The notes under the pieces: generated by a model
What the model was told of the DNA's origin: nothing
Databases searched by the model: none
Seen by the model: the letters and a program-made list of their open reading frames with translations, nothing else
Assembly: GCF_030445035.2 (NCBI RefSeq)
Contig: NC_080683.1
Span: 94,077,675-94,141,674, forward strand
DNA length: 64,000 nt
From: Dasypus novemcinctus
Taxonomy: Eukaryota > Chordata > Mammalia > Cingulata > Dasypodidae
Reading direction: 5' to 3'
Shown here: positions 47,540 through 59,853 of the stretch, piece by piece
Layout of the letters: each line of letters starts with the position of its first letter
Numbering within the stretch: position 1 is the first letter of the stretch
Translations under genes and position numbers: made by a program

Positions 47540-48140
47540 TAGGGCAACACAGAGGAGCTACAATAGTTCACGAGGGTGAGGCTATAGAGAAGAGAGGTGA
47601 GGCAAGGGGGTGAAGCCAGAGGGCTCCACCAGTTATTAAGGTTTTCTAGGCCACATCAAGGAATCTGGCCTTGTCCTGAGGAAATGAGGGATGTACATAA
47701 TCAGATTTGAAGTTTTAAAGATGAGTTTGAGGAGGGGTGAAGAAGATCATTCTGGCCACAGTGTTTATAAATGTTTTGCAAGCAGCAAGCCTGGAGATAG
47801 ATTAACCTATGCAGGCAAGAAATGAAGATTCCTATTTCAGGAACAAAGAATCAAGATTTGAGATATAGGTAGGAAAACTAATCATCAGAGTGCAGTGGAT
47901 AATTCAGGATGGCTGGGGAAGGAGAAGAACAGGCTGTCACCAAATCACTGGCAGATGATTGGGACTCATTATTCTATTCAGAGAACTCAGGACAGAAGGA
48001 AGCATGGGAGAAGGTGATTACGTCACCGTTGGACTTTTAGACTTTTTATATGTTGGTAACATATCTAAGGAGAAGCTCTGACACTTAAGAGATGATGTGT
48101 GGTAAAGTTTGATATTTAGGAGTCACCAGCAGATTCAAAT
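47540..48140. repeat. Old unassigned dispersed repeat
   Basis: 'gatgagtttgaggaggggtg', 'gatcattctggccacagtgt' and 'gtggataattcaggatggct' follow the order of a purine-rich repeat common in placental genomes. The family is not assigned. Confidence 0.4.
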
Positions 48141-48158
48141 CCACTTTTACTGGTTGAT

Positions 48159-48553
48159 TGTCTTAGTTTGCTTGGGCTGCTGTACAAATACTGTGCACTG
48201 GTTTCAACAACAGGAACTTACTGGCTCACGGTTTGGAGGCTAGAAGTCCAAAATCAAGGTCTCGGCAGGCCGTGGTTTCTCCAGTCTGTAGCATTCCAGT
48301 GGTAGATTGCTGGCAATCGATCTCCACATCTGTCACATGAAGATACGTCTCTTCTGTCTCTTTTTGTGGCTAGTAATTCCCTGTCCCAATTTCCTGTTTA
48401 AAAGGACTCCAGTCATACTGGATTAAGGCCCACTCTGATTCGGTTTGGCCTTTGAAGACCCCTTTATGATGAAGATCCCATTTACAAAAGAGTTCACACC
48501 CACGGGACTGGCTGTTAGGATTTGAACATGTCTTTGTGCATCAATCTACGACA
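48159..48553 (-). mobile_element. MLT1/MaLR-type solo LTR, about 395 bp
   Basis: Begins TGTCTTAGTTTGCTTGGGCT and carries 'gaacttactggctcacggtt', 'agaagtccaaaatcaaggtc' and 'aggactccagtcatactgga', which is the classic reverse-orientation MLT1 layout. It ends near 'ctacgaca'. Flanks 'ttgat' and 'ttggg' match at three of five. Confidence 0.8.
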
Positions 48554-48821
48554 TTGGGGAGAGATTAACAAACAGATGTTACAGAATAACTATTGACTAA
48601 AAAATAGAGAATTTATGAGAAAATGTAACTACAGTGAAGCAACAAAAGCATATGAATAAGTGTTTATTATTTGGAGTTATATACTAACCAAGAGGCACTA
48701 CATTGTGTCTATTACAATGTAACGTGGATTCTTGTCCTTGCAGCACAGTTAGGAGAAGAGAGGAGAGTAGGGTATGATTAGCTGGAGAGTCCTCAGCAGA
48801 TATAATCTTTGGCCTATGCAC

Positions 48822-48866
48822 AAATGAATAAATAAATGAATGGATAAATACATACATACATATCTG
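48822..48866. repeat. Tetranucleotide-rich tract
   Basis: Imperfect AATG/AATA/ATAC repeats, with ATAC units at 48,848-48,862. Confidence 0.8.
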
Positions 48867-48889
48867 TTCTGTTCCCCAGTGGGGAAGCT

Positions 48890-49290
48890 ATTCTGGATTA
48901 AATCGTATCCCTATACAGCTATGTTTAGGTCGTAACCCCCAGCTCTGTGGATGTGAACTCGTTTTAAATAGGATCTTCACAGATCGTATTAGTTAAGGTG
49001 AGGCCAGACTGAGTCAGGGTGAGCCTTAATCCGATATGACTAGAGTCCTTAAAAGCAGAGGAAATTTGGACCCAGAGTCAGGAGGAGACAGAGGAGGCAG
49101 ATGTGATGTGGGTAGAGAGAGAGTTTTTCTGGCAGCCACCACCAAAATGCTACAGGCTTGAGAGAGAAGCACAGCCAGGCTGACAGCTTGACTGTGGCCC
49201 TCCAGCCTCCGTAACTGAGACAATAAATTCCTGTGTTTAAGCCAACCAGGCTGTGGTACTCTGTCACAGCAACACTGGCAAGCAACGGCA
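48890..49290 (+). mobile_element. MLT1-type LTR
   Basis: Forward MLT1 order: 'aggtcgtaacccccagctct', 'gtggatgtgaactcgtttta', 'cttaatccgatatgactaga', 'gcagccaccaccaaaatgct', 'cctccgtaactgagacaata' and 'ccaggctgtggtactctgtc'. The AATAAA near 49,219 is the LTR polyadenylation signal. Moderately diverged. Confidence 0.8.
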
Positions 49291-51004
49291 GAAGCTAAGA
49301 GTTCTGTGTTCTGCTCCTTACCCTGCTTCATTTTCTAAATTTATAATAAGGCCTTTAGGTTGAAGAAAGGATGAGCGGCACTCCAGAGCAAATCCCGTGA
49401 CCAAGCTACCAGATCTAGAATTAAGAGCAATCACCCTAACCCTTCCACTTCAGCAGAGGAGTGACCCAGGGTTTTGCCTCACATGAGCCCAGAGGTAGCT
49501 GAAGACAGGGCAGAAGGAAAAGTGAGTGAACAGACATTAAGGAGCTAGATAATTTAACTGGACCTAAATACTTGTCTGTGATTCCTGTGAACCAACGTTT
49601 GAAAGACTGACTAGGGACAATCGTGTGACTTGCTCAGGAGGGTAGAGAATGTGGAGCTGGGGCAGAGGAGGCGCGAGGGCAAACCGCATCAAGAGGCATC
49701 TAATTACTTATGCTGCGTGTGGACTGTTTAGAAACCAAGCAGGACAGTAAGCTCTGTGACACTCTGCCATTGCTGACAAGAAAGAGTCCTCCGCCAAGAA
49801 ACTCAGGATAACGGTTCATACATTTTTGACCATTTATCAATCCATTTGAAACATCATTTTTCTGTCCCTAAATTACTATTCTAATCTTGTTATTTTTAGA
49901 TGCATGTCTATATAATAAATAATAATAAATGTGTTCCTAAAATTAGTTGTTAATTTTATTAGAATGGATTGAATTGTATCAAGACTGAGCAGTAAATCTA
50001 TTCGTTCTAGGCATAGATGTGCAGGGTTAATGGCATTTCTTTATTTTGTCTATAACTTCCCCAGGAAGCCCCATTTATTAGATAATGGGGAAGAGAAGGA
50101 CCCTCCAATTCAGATTGTGCCTTAATCCAAACCAGTCATGTAAACATCCCTATAGGAAATTCTTGGTCCTTTGGAGTAATTGTTTTGTCCTCCCCAGGTT
50201 CCTCACTGACACGGAGTCTGTGAATTGGAGAGAGGTCACAGGTGACCTTATGAGCCTACAGTGAAAAGTTACTCAGACCCAAGCAATGTCCCCACGCTGC
50301 TCCCTGGGCCCACATTGCTAGCACTCCTCTGGCCTCCAGTGCTAAGTCAGCAATTAGCTAACTCAAAAACTTTGTCCCTTTCAGCTCAGTGAAGACTGCT
50401 AACACAACTGTCTGACAGTCCTGCCCAGGGCTCTCAGTGGCACTCCTACCTGAGTCTCTGCATGCCCTCCTCAGGTGTCCTCGGCTGGGTGATCTGTCCA
50501 GTCCTCTGCTGTGGGTCTCCTTAGTCTTCACCATGACCAGCCCAACAATTCCCAACTTAACTCCCTCCAAGTTCTCCTGAGGCTGCAGGTGGCCTATGGC
50601 TGCCGAGAGTCCTGAATCCCATCCACAACACCCAGGAACCAAAGAACTCAGGGAGACCAGGAAAATGAGGTTCATATGTCACCAAAATAACTGTCTACCT
50701 TAGCATTCCCTAATCTACCTAACACTACCTAATACTGCTTAGTTAGTATTCCCTTAACCAACCTAACACTCATTCAATTCACAGTGGGAAGTCTGGACAC
50801 CCTTAATTACTTAGCTTTCCCTATCTCTGACTTCACTTCTTTTCTCTTCATGCCTGAGCTTCCTTTGTGTAAAGCTCTGTGGTCCAGTCCACCAACAAGA
50901 GTGGAAAGTAGAAGTGTTTAACACCTAATCTCATTGGTCAGGATTTGAGCAAAATGGCAGAGGGAATGTATTTTAAGGGGGGGGGGGGGGATTAACCAAG
51001 CAAA
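49291..51004. other. No gene seen; G14 homopolymer
   Basis: Unassigned sequence with a 14-base G run at 50,977-50,990. A 105-codon reverse frame at 50,358-50,675 has no domain. Confidence 0.45.
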
Positions 51005-51225
51005 TATAACAACTAACATTTATTGACTACTCAACATAAGCCTGGCACTATTCTAAGTGCTTTTAGATATAATTTCCTTCATCATCCAATAACTCTAGTG
51101 ATATTCCCTTGTAGAGAGGAGGAAATTGAAGGGGCTAAAGTATTATGTATCTTTTTCAGGATTATCTAGCTACCAAGTGAAGGAACTGAGCTTGAAACCA
51201 GGCATTCTGCATCCAGAGCTCACAT
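51005..51225 (-). repeat. MIR SINE relic
   Basis: Reverse MIR order: 'taacatttattgactactca', 'cctggcactattctaagtgc', 'gaggaggaaattgaaggggc', 'tagctaccaagtgaaggaac', 'gcttgaaaccaggcattctg'. Confidence 0.75.
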
Positions 51226-52999
51226 TCTTCGCACACTCACACATACAGCCTAATAGTGTGATGTCATTGAAGCTAAGGGAAAAATTACTACAATAATGAT
51301 AGGGTGGTGGTCAGTGTTTCAAATGCTGCTAATCAGTCAAAGCAAATAAAGATTCTAAAGAGTTCATTGCACTTGACAGTAAGAAAGTTGTCAATGATCT
51401 TGGTGGGTTTGGGCAGAGTTGGTGCGGAGACCAGGAGCAGGTACACAGGGTCGAAGAGGAGTTAAGTTGAGAAGTCAAGGAAGTGACTCTCCACCTTTCT
51501 TCCAGGGGAGAACTAGATGGATATACAGGGTTGAGGGAGAGTTATTTTTTTGCTTTATTTTGTTTTGTACCTTATGAGAGAATTGAGCCCACCCTCTCCA
51601 TCCCTCATCAAAAGCAGCCCCCGGGATCTTAGGAAAGGCTCTCTTAGCTAACTTTTGGGCAATGAAATAGATCATAAATGTGAGGATATAAAGGCAGATT
51701 CAAAGTTCAAAGATGGCTCCTTCAGGACTGGATAGCAAAGACCCAAGTCACCATGAGAACTGAATGGTTTATTGGGATTAAAAACAACAGCAAAACACCT
51801 TGTTAGCAGACCAGCATCTTCATCCTTTGTCCTTCAAGAAGTGCAAGCCAAGGAGGGTGGGAAATACACATAAGAGTTTCCATTTGATAGGAAGTTCAAG
51901 GCAGCCTTTGCTTTTGAAAGTTGTTGTTTTCATGCTACAAAAGATGTGAGGCTATTAAACCTAGTGGCAATATGCAAGAGGAAGGAAACCACTTACATAC
52001 TGTTACAGTTCTACTAATGGAAGCATTGTTCAAAGCAAGTGCTGGGGATAGTGCTCCTTGAATTTCCTCCCAGAGAGAAAAAACATTGACCTTATCTCAT
52101 ATTGGGCAAATGTTGCGTTTCATTTTAGCCATTGAAAATTTCCCTGGCTTTATTTTCTGTTTAAGGCAATTGTTTGTCATTATTATTTTCCTATTTTAGC
52201 TCTATGATGATTTTGAAATATTGTTAATGTATTATGATGATGCACGACAGACATAATATGTAAAGTAAGCCAACAAGATAAAATGTCATTTGTAAAGACT
52301 TCTCTATCCAGAAGTTATTGATAAATTACTCATAGGTCTTAGTAACTATTGCCTTATTGTCTAGATATTTATATATTTGCCTGGAAAATGTATTTCTCTT
52401 TATGTCCTACACTGTACATATTTTCCATACAGTGGAAATATAATTATAAGTCCAATGAATGAACTACCTGTTTTTCAAAAATTCCTGCTTTTTAGAAAAC
52501 ACTAATAGCTTGTGTTTTATTCTAAACTCCCAGGAAGAAGTCTTACCCAGGACAGAAAATAATTTCCTAATAGATTCCACAGAAGATTACACAATATTTC
52601 CTGCCACACAATATTCATATTCTAAGACTTCTGCACATTTGTTTGTCTACTTATACAATAATATTTTTGCCTTGTCTTTTTCAAGTTGCAAACTTCTAGT
52701 GTAAATTTTAGGTCAAGGTTACTTTTTTAACAGCAATTGCATCCATCCAGGATGGGGCCCCGCTACCTTCCCAGAAAAGCCAGCCCACTGAGGCCAATGT
52801 TAGGAGCCTGCATTGCAGCTCTCAAGCCTAACCCTTTTCCAGCTGGATGAGGATGGGAGATAAAATGAAACTCAAAATTTGACCCTTGGGGTCATCAAGT
52901 GTGTAGAATACTTAGATTGGTTCTTTCTCTTGCTATTTTCTTTTACTTGAACTTAGAGAAGCAACTAATGAGAGTTCAGGCAGAAAACGCATGGCACAT
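51226..52999. other. No gene seen
   Basis: Unassigned sequence without a repeat or exon I can support. Confidence 0.4.
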
Positions 53000-53400
53000 T
53001 AAAATGGAACAATTTGAGGAGCGTTTAATAAACAGATTATTTACAAAGGTGTGGACAGGAGGAAGGGAAACGACAGTGCCCCAGAATTAGTAGGGACCGG
53101 GTGCTATTACCACCCACAGGCCTGAAGGTGTGAGTGGATAAAGAGGTTACCAGAACCCAGAGACAGAAAGAGCTCTTCAGAGAGCGCCCCCAGGCAGGAG
53201 CTGTGGTCTTTGATAAAAATGGTGCAGCCAGCTCCTAGAAACCCCACAGGAAGGGGGTCAGGGGAACATATACCCACCCTTACTGCCTTCCCTGTCTCCT
53301 GTCTCTCACTGGCCCCTTCTTTTGTCCAAGCCTATTTGTCAGCCATTGGACAAAGGACCTTGTTGATTAGATCAGACTCCCAAGACACAAAGTGACGTAG
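53000..53400. repeat. Old unassigned dispersed repeat, possibly LTR
   Basis: 'tttaataaacagattattta', 'caaaggtgtggacaggagga', 'gggtgctattaccacccaca' and 'ccaggcaggagctgtggtct' recall a repeat shared by many placentals. I cannot name it. Confidence 0.35.
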
Positions 53401-55588
53401 AGAAGTTATTTAGCCCCAGAGAGGTTAGAAAGCTAAAAACTGCAACTTTCTAAATCCTTGGTTCTCCAATTAGATGTGCATGAGTTGTAGAAGGAGGGGT
53501 AAGTGTGTATGAGTTGGCGCCAACAGGTGTGACTCTAGGCAGTAACTGGATATTAAGTTCTGTTATCTGTCACCAGCTTCATGGGTGCAGGGCAACTTAG
53601 GCAGTAACAGAAGGACAGCAACAGATGCAATAGCCATTTCCTAATCTCTTTATTACAGATACGGTGTTTCTACTATTTACCTAAAGCCAAAATCCATGAC
53701 TTCCACTCCTCCAGTAATTTCATAAGCACAGAATTCCCTGAATTAAATCCCTTCCTGCTTAACATGCTTACAGTGGTTTCTGTTTCCTGACTTGAACTTT
53801 GATAATTACATTTTCTTTCCTCAAGGAGTTTTCATGTACACTTCACTTTCCCATCTTGTTTTCATTCCTGGAAGGAGAGTTAGATCCAAGAATTCTCTAG
53901 AGGCCCATTATCAAAGAAAAGAGTTGAGGCAAAGGCTCACATACCAAATTAACACCTGGGTATAATTCTAGTACTTTACTTTAGTGGTTTATGATAACCA
54001 GGTCTTAAATGTGGCTAAACAAATGTGAGATGTTAGAGATGTTTGCAAAGCATGAGGGAAAATAATACACTGTGTTTTAGAAAGATGAATGCTGGCATAG
54101 ATTCATAAAGCACGGCTTACTCACCTATCCTTCATGTGCCTTGAAAGGTCCTGATAGACACAATGGTATGTGACAAACTGGAATTTCTGAGTTTTCTACT
54201 GGGCTATTCTCTGTAAATCAAAGAAGGCTAGAAAGAGACATGCAATTTAAATGAGATCTTTGATTACCGTGGAGATCAGATGGGAAAATGAAAGGTTGTG
54301 GAGGCAAAATAGTGGCACTCACCCTGCAGAGCAAGGTTACTTTGGTATCTTTAGAGAGCAAAGCCAACACAGTTATCAAAATCAGCTGGCTCAGAAAGCT
54401 CTTTGTTGGTGGTGAATTGATCATCTCAAAAAGGCTATACTTACACCCTATATTAAAACAAAATAAACTCCCCAGTATGGTGAAGAGAGATTGGTGTGAG
54501 ACACCATGATAGGAAGTTTTATCTCTTCCCCCCATCCCTAGATGAGTCAATTCATGATCCTAGTACCCTGTGAATAAGGAGGAGGCGGGGTATATTTATA
54601 TTTATATACAAATATTTATAAATATTATTCCCTTTCATCTCCTTGAAATGGGTCTGCAGGCTTTTATCAAGGTAACTGTACACTGGGAAATAGGGCAACA
54701 TAAATACCCTCTAAGGAATATTATAGACTGGCTCTGAACCAACACAAATACCTAAATTTGTAGTTCACCACTCAGGTGAAGTCAATAAGAGTCATGAAAT
54801 AATGGAGTTTCAACTTGGGTCACCTCATTATAGACCCAGTAAGAACCTAATCCATTTCCAAGTTACTTACTTAGTATCAGTGGATGGAGTTTGAGTAGAA
54901 ATGCTTATCAGCTTGCTAGAATTCCCACATTGGCCTTCCAACTATTATGGTGAGAAAGGCAAAGGCAAGTCTGTGAAGCTTCTCTGTTCCACCAAAATTG
55001 CAACTCAAGAACAATAACCTAGCTCATCCCTGAAGTAATGGTAGACATAAGTGACCTCAGAGATCCAGAGGTGATCAACTATATCTGTGCCACTTCATAG
55101 TTTTGCACATACAGAAGACAGATAGATCTTGAAGTGCAATGGTTTATTATACCATCTAGTCAGCAATTTATCAAGTGATTAATCTATAATTTCAAATGTG
55201 GTTTTCTTCCTGGAGCAAATCAATCCCAAACCTGTCATTTTATATATACCTATTGATCTGGCAAATAATTTTCTCTACTCTAATATTCAAACTGCATCAC
55301 ATTCTGTTTCTTTAACTGGGTCAGGGCACTGACAAATCCTCACTACCTTGAGTAAGGATTACATGAATTGGCACAATTTGTTCCACTGATATCTTAACCA
55401 TGTCAACATACCTGAAGACGTAACACCAGTTACCAAAGTTATAACCAATCACGGTGGTAAGATTTGAAGAATAGAAGACAGAAGTATCTATAATGCCATG
55501 GTAACTCATGTGGGTGTTGGAACAGGGATACGCAAAGGGTGGCTCAATTTGTAACCATTTAAAACTGGTCCACAATGAGAAAAGCATT
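53401..55588. other. No gene seen; may include upstream ERV remnant
   Basis: Unassigned sequence. The part from about 54,600 may belong with the degraded retroviral pol region that follows beyond the LINE-1 insertion, but I cannot show this. A 'tatttatatttatata' tract lies near 54,591-54,620. Confidence 0.3.
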
Positions 55589-56346
55589 CAGAAACTTTTT
55601 TTTTTAATATTTAGATTTCTTTTTTTTTTCTTTATTTTTTAATGTAACATTAAAAAAATATGAGGTCCCCATATACCACCCACCCCCTCACTTCACTCCT
55701 CCCCCCATAACAACAACCTCCTCAATCATCATGAGATTTTCATTGCATTTGCTGAATACATATCTGAGCACCACTGCACCTCATGGTCAGTGGTCCACAT
55801 CATAGCCCACACTCTCCCACAGTCCACCCAGTGGGCCATGGGAGGACATACAATGTCAGGTAACTGTCCCTGCATCCAGGACAATTCCAAGTCCCAAAAA
55901 TGCTCCCACATCACATCTCTTCCTCCCACTCCCTACCCCCAGCAGCCACCATGGCCACTTTCTCCACACCAATGCCACATTTTCTTTGATTACTAATCAT
56001 AATAGTTCATGAATAGAATATTAGTAAGTCCAGTCTAATCCATACTCTATTCCTCCATCCTGTGGACCTTAGAATGGTTGTGTCCACTCCACGTCTATAT
56101 CAAGAGGGGGCTTAGATTCCACACAGATGCTGGATTCAATTCTCCTGCTTTCAGTTGTAGGCAGTCTTGGCTCCCTAGTGTGGTGATTGACCTTCTTCAC
56201 CTCCATGTTAGATGAGTGGGGTAAGTCCAATAAACCAGAGTGTAGGAGTTGCAAGTCTTTTGAGGCTCAGGGCCTGGCTATCACATGGTTAGTCCAGAGA
56301 TTCAGGTCCCCTGGGTATACATTAAACCCCAACACCAGAAACTTTT
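55589..56346 (-). mobile_element. LINE-1 3'-end retrocopy, 736 bp, exact 11-bp TSD
   Basis: The insert 55,600-56,335 has its T-rich (antisense A-tail) end at left and is bounded by an exact 11-bp duplication 'cagaaactttt' (55,589-55,599 and 56,336-56,346). The reverse strand has 'ggcccactgggtggactgtg' and 'gaggtgcagtggtgctcaga', shared with 10,155-10,405. No ORF2 coding sequence is present, so it is a 5'-truncated copy consisting of 3'-UTR-like sequence. I infer LINE-1 from its form and abundance in xenarthrans. Confidence 0.8.
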
Positions 56347-56349
56347 ATA

Positions 56350-57150
56350 GCAATTTGACAATACTGCAATATCCAAGCTTGTGATAAGCTGACTTGCCTG
56401 ATTGAGTTGGACAAGGTATAACAGTCCATGACAGACTGGCAATAAAATTAAAACTAAAAATGGGTCCTTCACTACTGTTTGGAAGCATTATGCTACAAAG
56501 TAGAAGATAAACTTCTCAAGATTACAAGGGCCCACTGCAGTGAATTTTCCAGACATTCAGATCTGGGACATATTGGGATATTACCTGCAAAACAAAGAAC
56601 ACGTTTCTATATCTTACTGCTCTTCAGCTAGTAAATAATCACAACAGATGACTGGATTTTGAAGATATCATATATACTAATTTGGGCACTCTGCTCTGAT
56701 ACATTTACTGGATGACTGAAAAATTGCCAGCTTTCAGGGCGCCCAGAGCATCAGAAGTTTCCGACTTGGCCTGGGAGAGTGAAGCATCTCTGTCACTTGA
56801 TCTTTATGATCCAGTAAATATAATTTTGCCCCTGTGGGGGTAAATCAGGATGCTGTATAAAGGTCGTGACAAGGTCTAGAGTTTGAGAGCAAAACCATAC
56901 CCTTTTCTACAAAAAAGCAATTTTTATTACTTGAGAAACAGCTCTTGGCTTGTTACTGGACCAAACCACCCATTATGGAACATCAGATACACATGCATAG
57001 CAAATGGATGACATCTAACCAGGCCAGGCATGTGAAGGACCTGCAGGGAGAAACAAGTTGCCTATTCTGGCTGCATTGCCACTCCTCCCTCTACTGACAA
57101 TTTTGGCCTCACAGGGAAGTTCCTATGTCCAGTAGATAAAGTAGGACAAA
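56350..57150 (+). pseudogene. Probable ERVL-like pol relic
   Basis: The plus strand around 56,920-57,130 carries ordered short stretches resembling the RT/RNase H part of ERVL pol, including 'cagctcttggcttgttactg' and 'cctcacagggaagttcctat'. Stops and frameshifts break every frame, so it cannot encode a protein. The call rests on recollection of the family's nucleotide pattern and needs a search. Boundaries are uncertain. Confidence 0.35.
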
Positions 57151-57289
57151 GTTAGAATTGTTTTTATAGAAGTCTTTGTAAAATACGTCGGCGGTAACTG
57201 AACTTCTTATAGAAAACCAAAGACAACAAGGGAGACAAATAAAGGGACACTACAGTAGTATGAATTCTCTAGCACCTACAATGGACATT

Positions 57290-57412
57290 AAACATAGGCT
57301 AACTCCTAGTAATATTAACATAAAACCTCACACTTAAGGCTGGTGCTAGGGTGGTATATGGGAATCATGTATGTTACCATGATTGTTCCGTAAACTGACA
57401 ACTTCTCTAAAA
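57290..57412 (+). mobile_element. LINE-1 3'-end fragment
   Basis: Ends 'gattgttccgtaaactgaca' and 'acttctctaaaaaagaagaa', the terminal motif of the xenarthran LINE-1 3' end seen at 39.9 kb. Only about 120 bp remain. Confidence 0.6.
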
Positions 57413-57479
57413 AAGAAGAAAAGTGAATGAGAAATAAAGATGTTCTAATATATATGAAAACTGAGAGAATTCATGACTA

Positions 57480-57755
57480 GCAGACCTGCCCTGTGAGACA
57501 TATATGTTAGGAGAATAAAAATTTGAAAATCCATAGGACTGTTTAAAATAAACTATGAGTGCTAATATAAACTATGGAATAGAGTTACCAGCATAATTTC
57601 AATATTTTTTCATCAATTATAACAAAGAAACCACACTAATGAAAAGTGCTAATAGTAAGGAAAATGGTGTATATGTGAGTATTTGGGAACTATGTATTTT
57701 TGTGTGATTTTTTTGGTAAACTTACAACTTCTCTAATAAAATAATTATAATTGGT
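57480..57755 (+). mobile_element. LINE-1 3'-end fragment
   Basis: Shows 'gaaaatccataggactgttt', 'aactatggaatagagttacc', 'ttatcaacaattataac'-like text and the end 'acttacaacttctctaataaaat'-type motif with AATAAA. Same 3'-end family as 39,590. Confidence 0.65.
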
Positions 57756-58075
57756 ATGTTAGGACAGGAGAAAAAGTAGTCATATAAAATGTTCAATTAA
57801 AAACAAAGAAATCAGAAAAAGAGAGAAAGATAAAAAGAAACAAGAACAAGTACAATGAAAAGAAGGCAGTCACAAACATGGTATATATTAACCAAACAAC
57901 AACAACTTTAAATGTGAGTGATCTAAATATACCAATTCAAGTCAGAGACTGTCAGAGTGGATAAAAATCCCCAACTATATGTTATCTGCATGAACCTCAT
58001 TTTAAATATAAAGACACAGATAGTTTAAAAGTAAAGGGATGGGAAAAGTTATACCATACTTACACTAATCAAAAT

Positions 58076-58790
58076 AAAGCCGGAGAAGCAGATGTGGCTC
58101 AAGCAATTGAGCTCCTGCCTACCACACAGGAGGTCCGTGGTTGGGTTCTCTGTGCCTCCTAAAGAAGACAGAGACCTGGTGCAATGGGTGGGCATGGCAA
58201 GCTAACACAACAAGATGATGCAACAAGAGATACAAGAGGAAAAACATAATGAGAGACACAACAAAGCAGGGAGCAGAGTTTCCCAGTGCCTCCTAAAGAA
58301 GACGTGCAAGACAGTGAGCTGACATGACCGGAGGGCATGGTGAGCTGATGCAACAAAAGACACAAGAAGAAAAACATAATGAGAGACACAGCAAAGCAGG
58401 GAACGGAGGAGGCTTAAGTGATTAGGCGCCTCCCTCTCATTTCAGACGTCCTGGGTTCTGTTCCTGGTGTCTTCTAAAGAAACAAGGGAGATGAATCGAT
58501 AAAGCAAGTGCAAACAATGAGGGGGTGAGGAGAAATAAATAAGTAAGTAATAAAAAAAAATGTGAAAAAAAAGAAAAGAAAGAGAGTAAATGTAGCTCAG
58601 TGGTTGAGCACCTGCTTCCCATGTATGAAGTTCTAGGTTCAATCCCGGATACCTCCTAAAAAAATAAAAATAAATGGCTCTCTGTCTCTGGCTGCTCTTC
58701 ACAAGTGACTGTGGCCTCTACATTCTCCTTCTATATGTTCAGAAACCAGATCAGCCAATTAATAAGGAGTAAAAAAAAAAAAAGCCAGAG
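58076..58790 (+). mobile_element. Composite SINE insertion, 695 bp, with one enclosing TSD
   Basis: The flanks 'aaagccggag' (58,076-58,085) and 'aaagccagag' (58,781-58,790) enclose everything. Contents in order: a dimeric tRNA SINE (58,086 to about 58,555) whose linker is duplicated (58,156-58,289 and 58,290-58,410), an A-rich tail, a short tRNA-Ala-like monomer (about 58,584-58,657) with its own A-rich tail, 95 bp of non-SINE sequence (58,676-58,770), and a final A run (58,771-58,783). Removing it rejoins LINE-1 ORF2. Confidence 0.85.
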
Positions 58791-59141
58791 CAGTTATATT
58801 ATTAACAATTTCAAGTAAAATGGACTTCAGAACAAGGAAAATTACCAGTGTCAATTCTTAAAAAAAAGAAAAGAAAAAAGAAAAGAACATAAAAATCTAG
58901 CATGTATACACCTAACAGTAATATGTCTAAAAAGGTGAGGCAAAAACTATTCTACAAGGAAAAAAAGATAAATTCACTATTATAACTAGAGATTTCTCAA
59001 GCTCCCATGTAATATCCACCAAGATAGACCACATTGTGGATCATAAGATACACATTAATAACTGTAAAAGAATAGAAATCACATGAAGTATGTTTCCAAA
59101 TCTTGATGGAATTAAACTGGAAATCAGTAACTAGATTAATA

Positions 59142-59350
59142 CACTAGAACAGGAGTCCTTAACATTTTTTCGTTCCATGAACCCCTTTGCTAGCTAGGTG
59201 AAAATATGGAACGCTTACTAAGTCCACCCTATACTGTGTTGTATTTAATAAACATCACATCCACACCAACATGTCCCCAAAAGAATAATGTTTTTTTTGA
59301 ATTTCAATTCAAAGCTCGCAGACCCTTGGTTAAGAACTCATGCACTAGCA
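59142..59350. mobile_element. hAT-type MITE, 193 bp, 8-bp TSD
   Basis: The insert 59,150-59,342 begins CAGGAGTCCTTAAC and ends GTTAAGAACTCATG, which are imperfect terminal inverted repeats. It is flanked by 8-bp duplications 'cactagaa' and 'cactagca' (one mismatch), as hAT transposases produce. It has no transposase coding region, so it is nonautonomous. Confidence 0.85.
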
Positions 59351-59853
59351 AGACAATTGGAAATTATCCAAATTTTGAGATTACATGACACATTCTAAAA
59401 TAATACAAATATGGGTTAAAGAAGAAGTCTCAAGAGAAATTAACAAACATTTTGAACTGAATTAAAATGAAAATATAACTTGTCAAAATTTATAGGGTAT
59501 AGCAAAAGTAGTGCTCAGTGAGAGATGCAAAGCATTCAATGAATATATTTAAAAAGGTGAAAATTCTAAAACTATTATTTGGGCTTGAAAGAAGGACAAC
59601 TTAAGCCAAAAACAAGAAGAAGAAAATAAATAATAGAAATTAGAGCAGATATCAGTGGAATTGAAACCAGGAAATCCAGAAGCTTGTTCTTTGGCAAGAT
59701 TGGTATAATTGTCAGACTAATCAAGAAAAAGGTAGAGAAGACACAAATTACTAATATCAGAAATGAATGGGGGTCATCACTACTGATCTATTGACATCAA
59801 ATTGATCATGAATGAATTCTGTGAACAACTGTATGCTCACAAATTTGATAACA

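Noticed and set aside
50977-50990. G14 run as a regulatory quadruplex
   Set aside because: It is a plain homopolymer without nearby promoter features; length may also be affected by sequencing error.
58584-58657. tRNA-Ala gene
   Set aside because: The A and B boxes are tRNA-like, but the anticodon loop and stems are mutated and an A-rich tail follows, so it is a SINE head. The same applies to 11,263-11,338 and 29,082-29,160.
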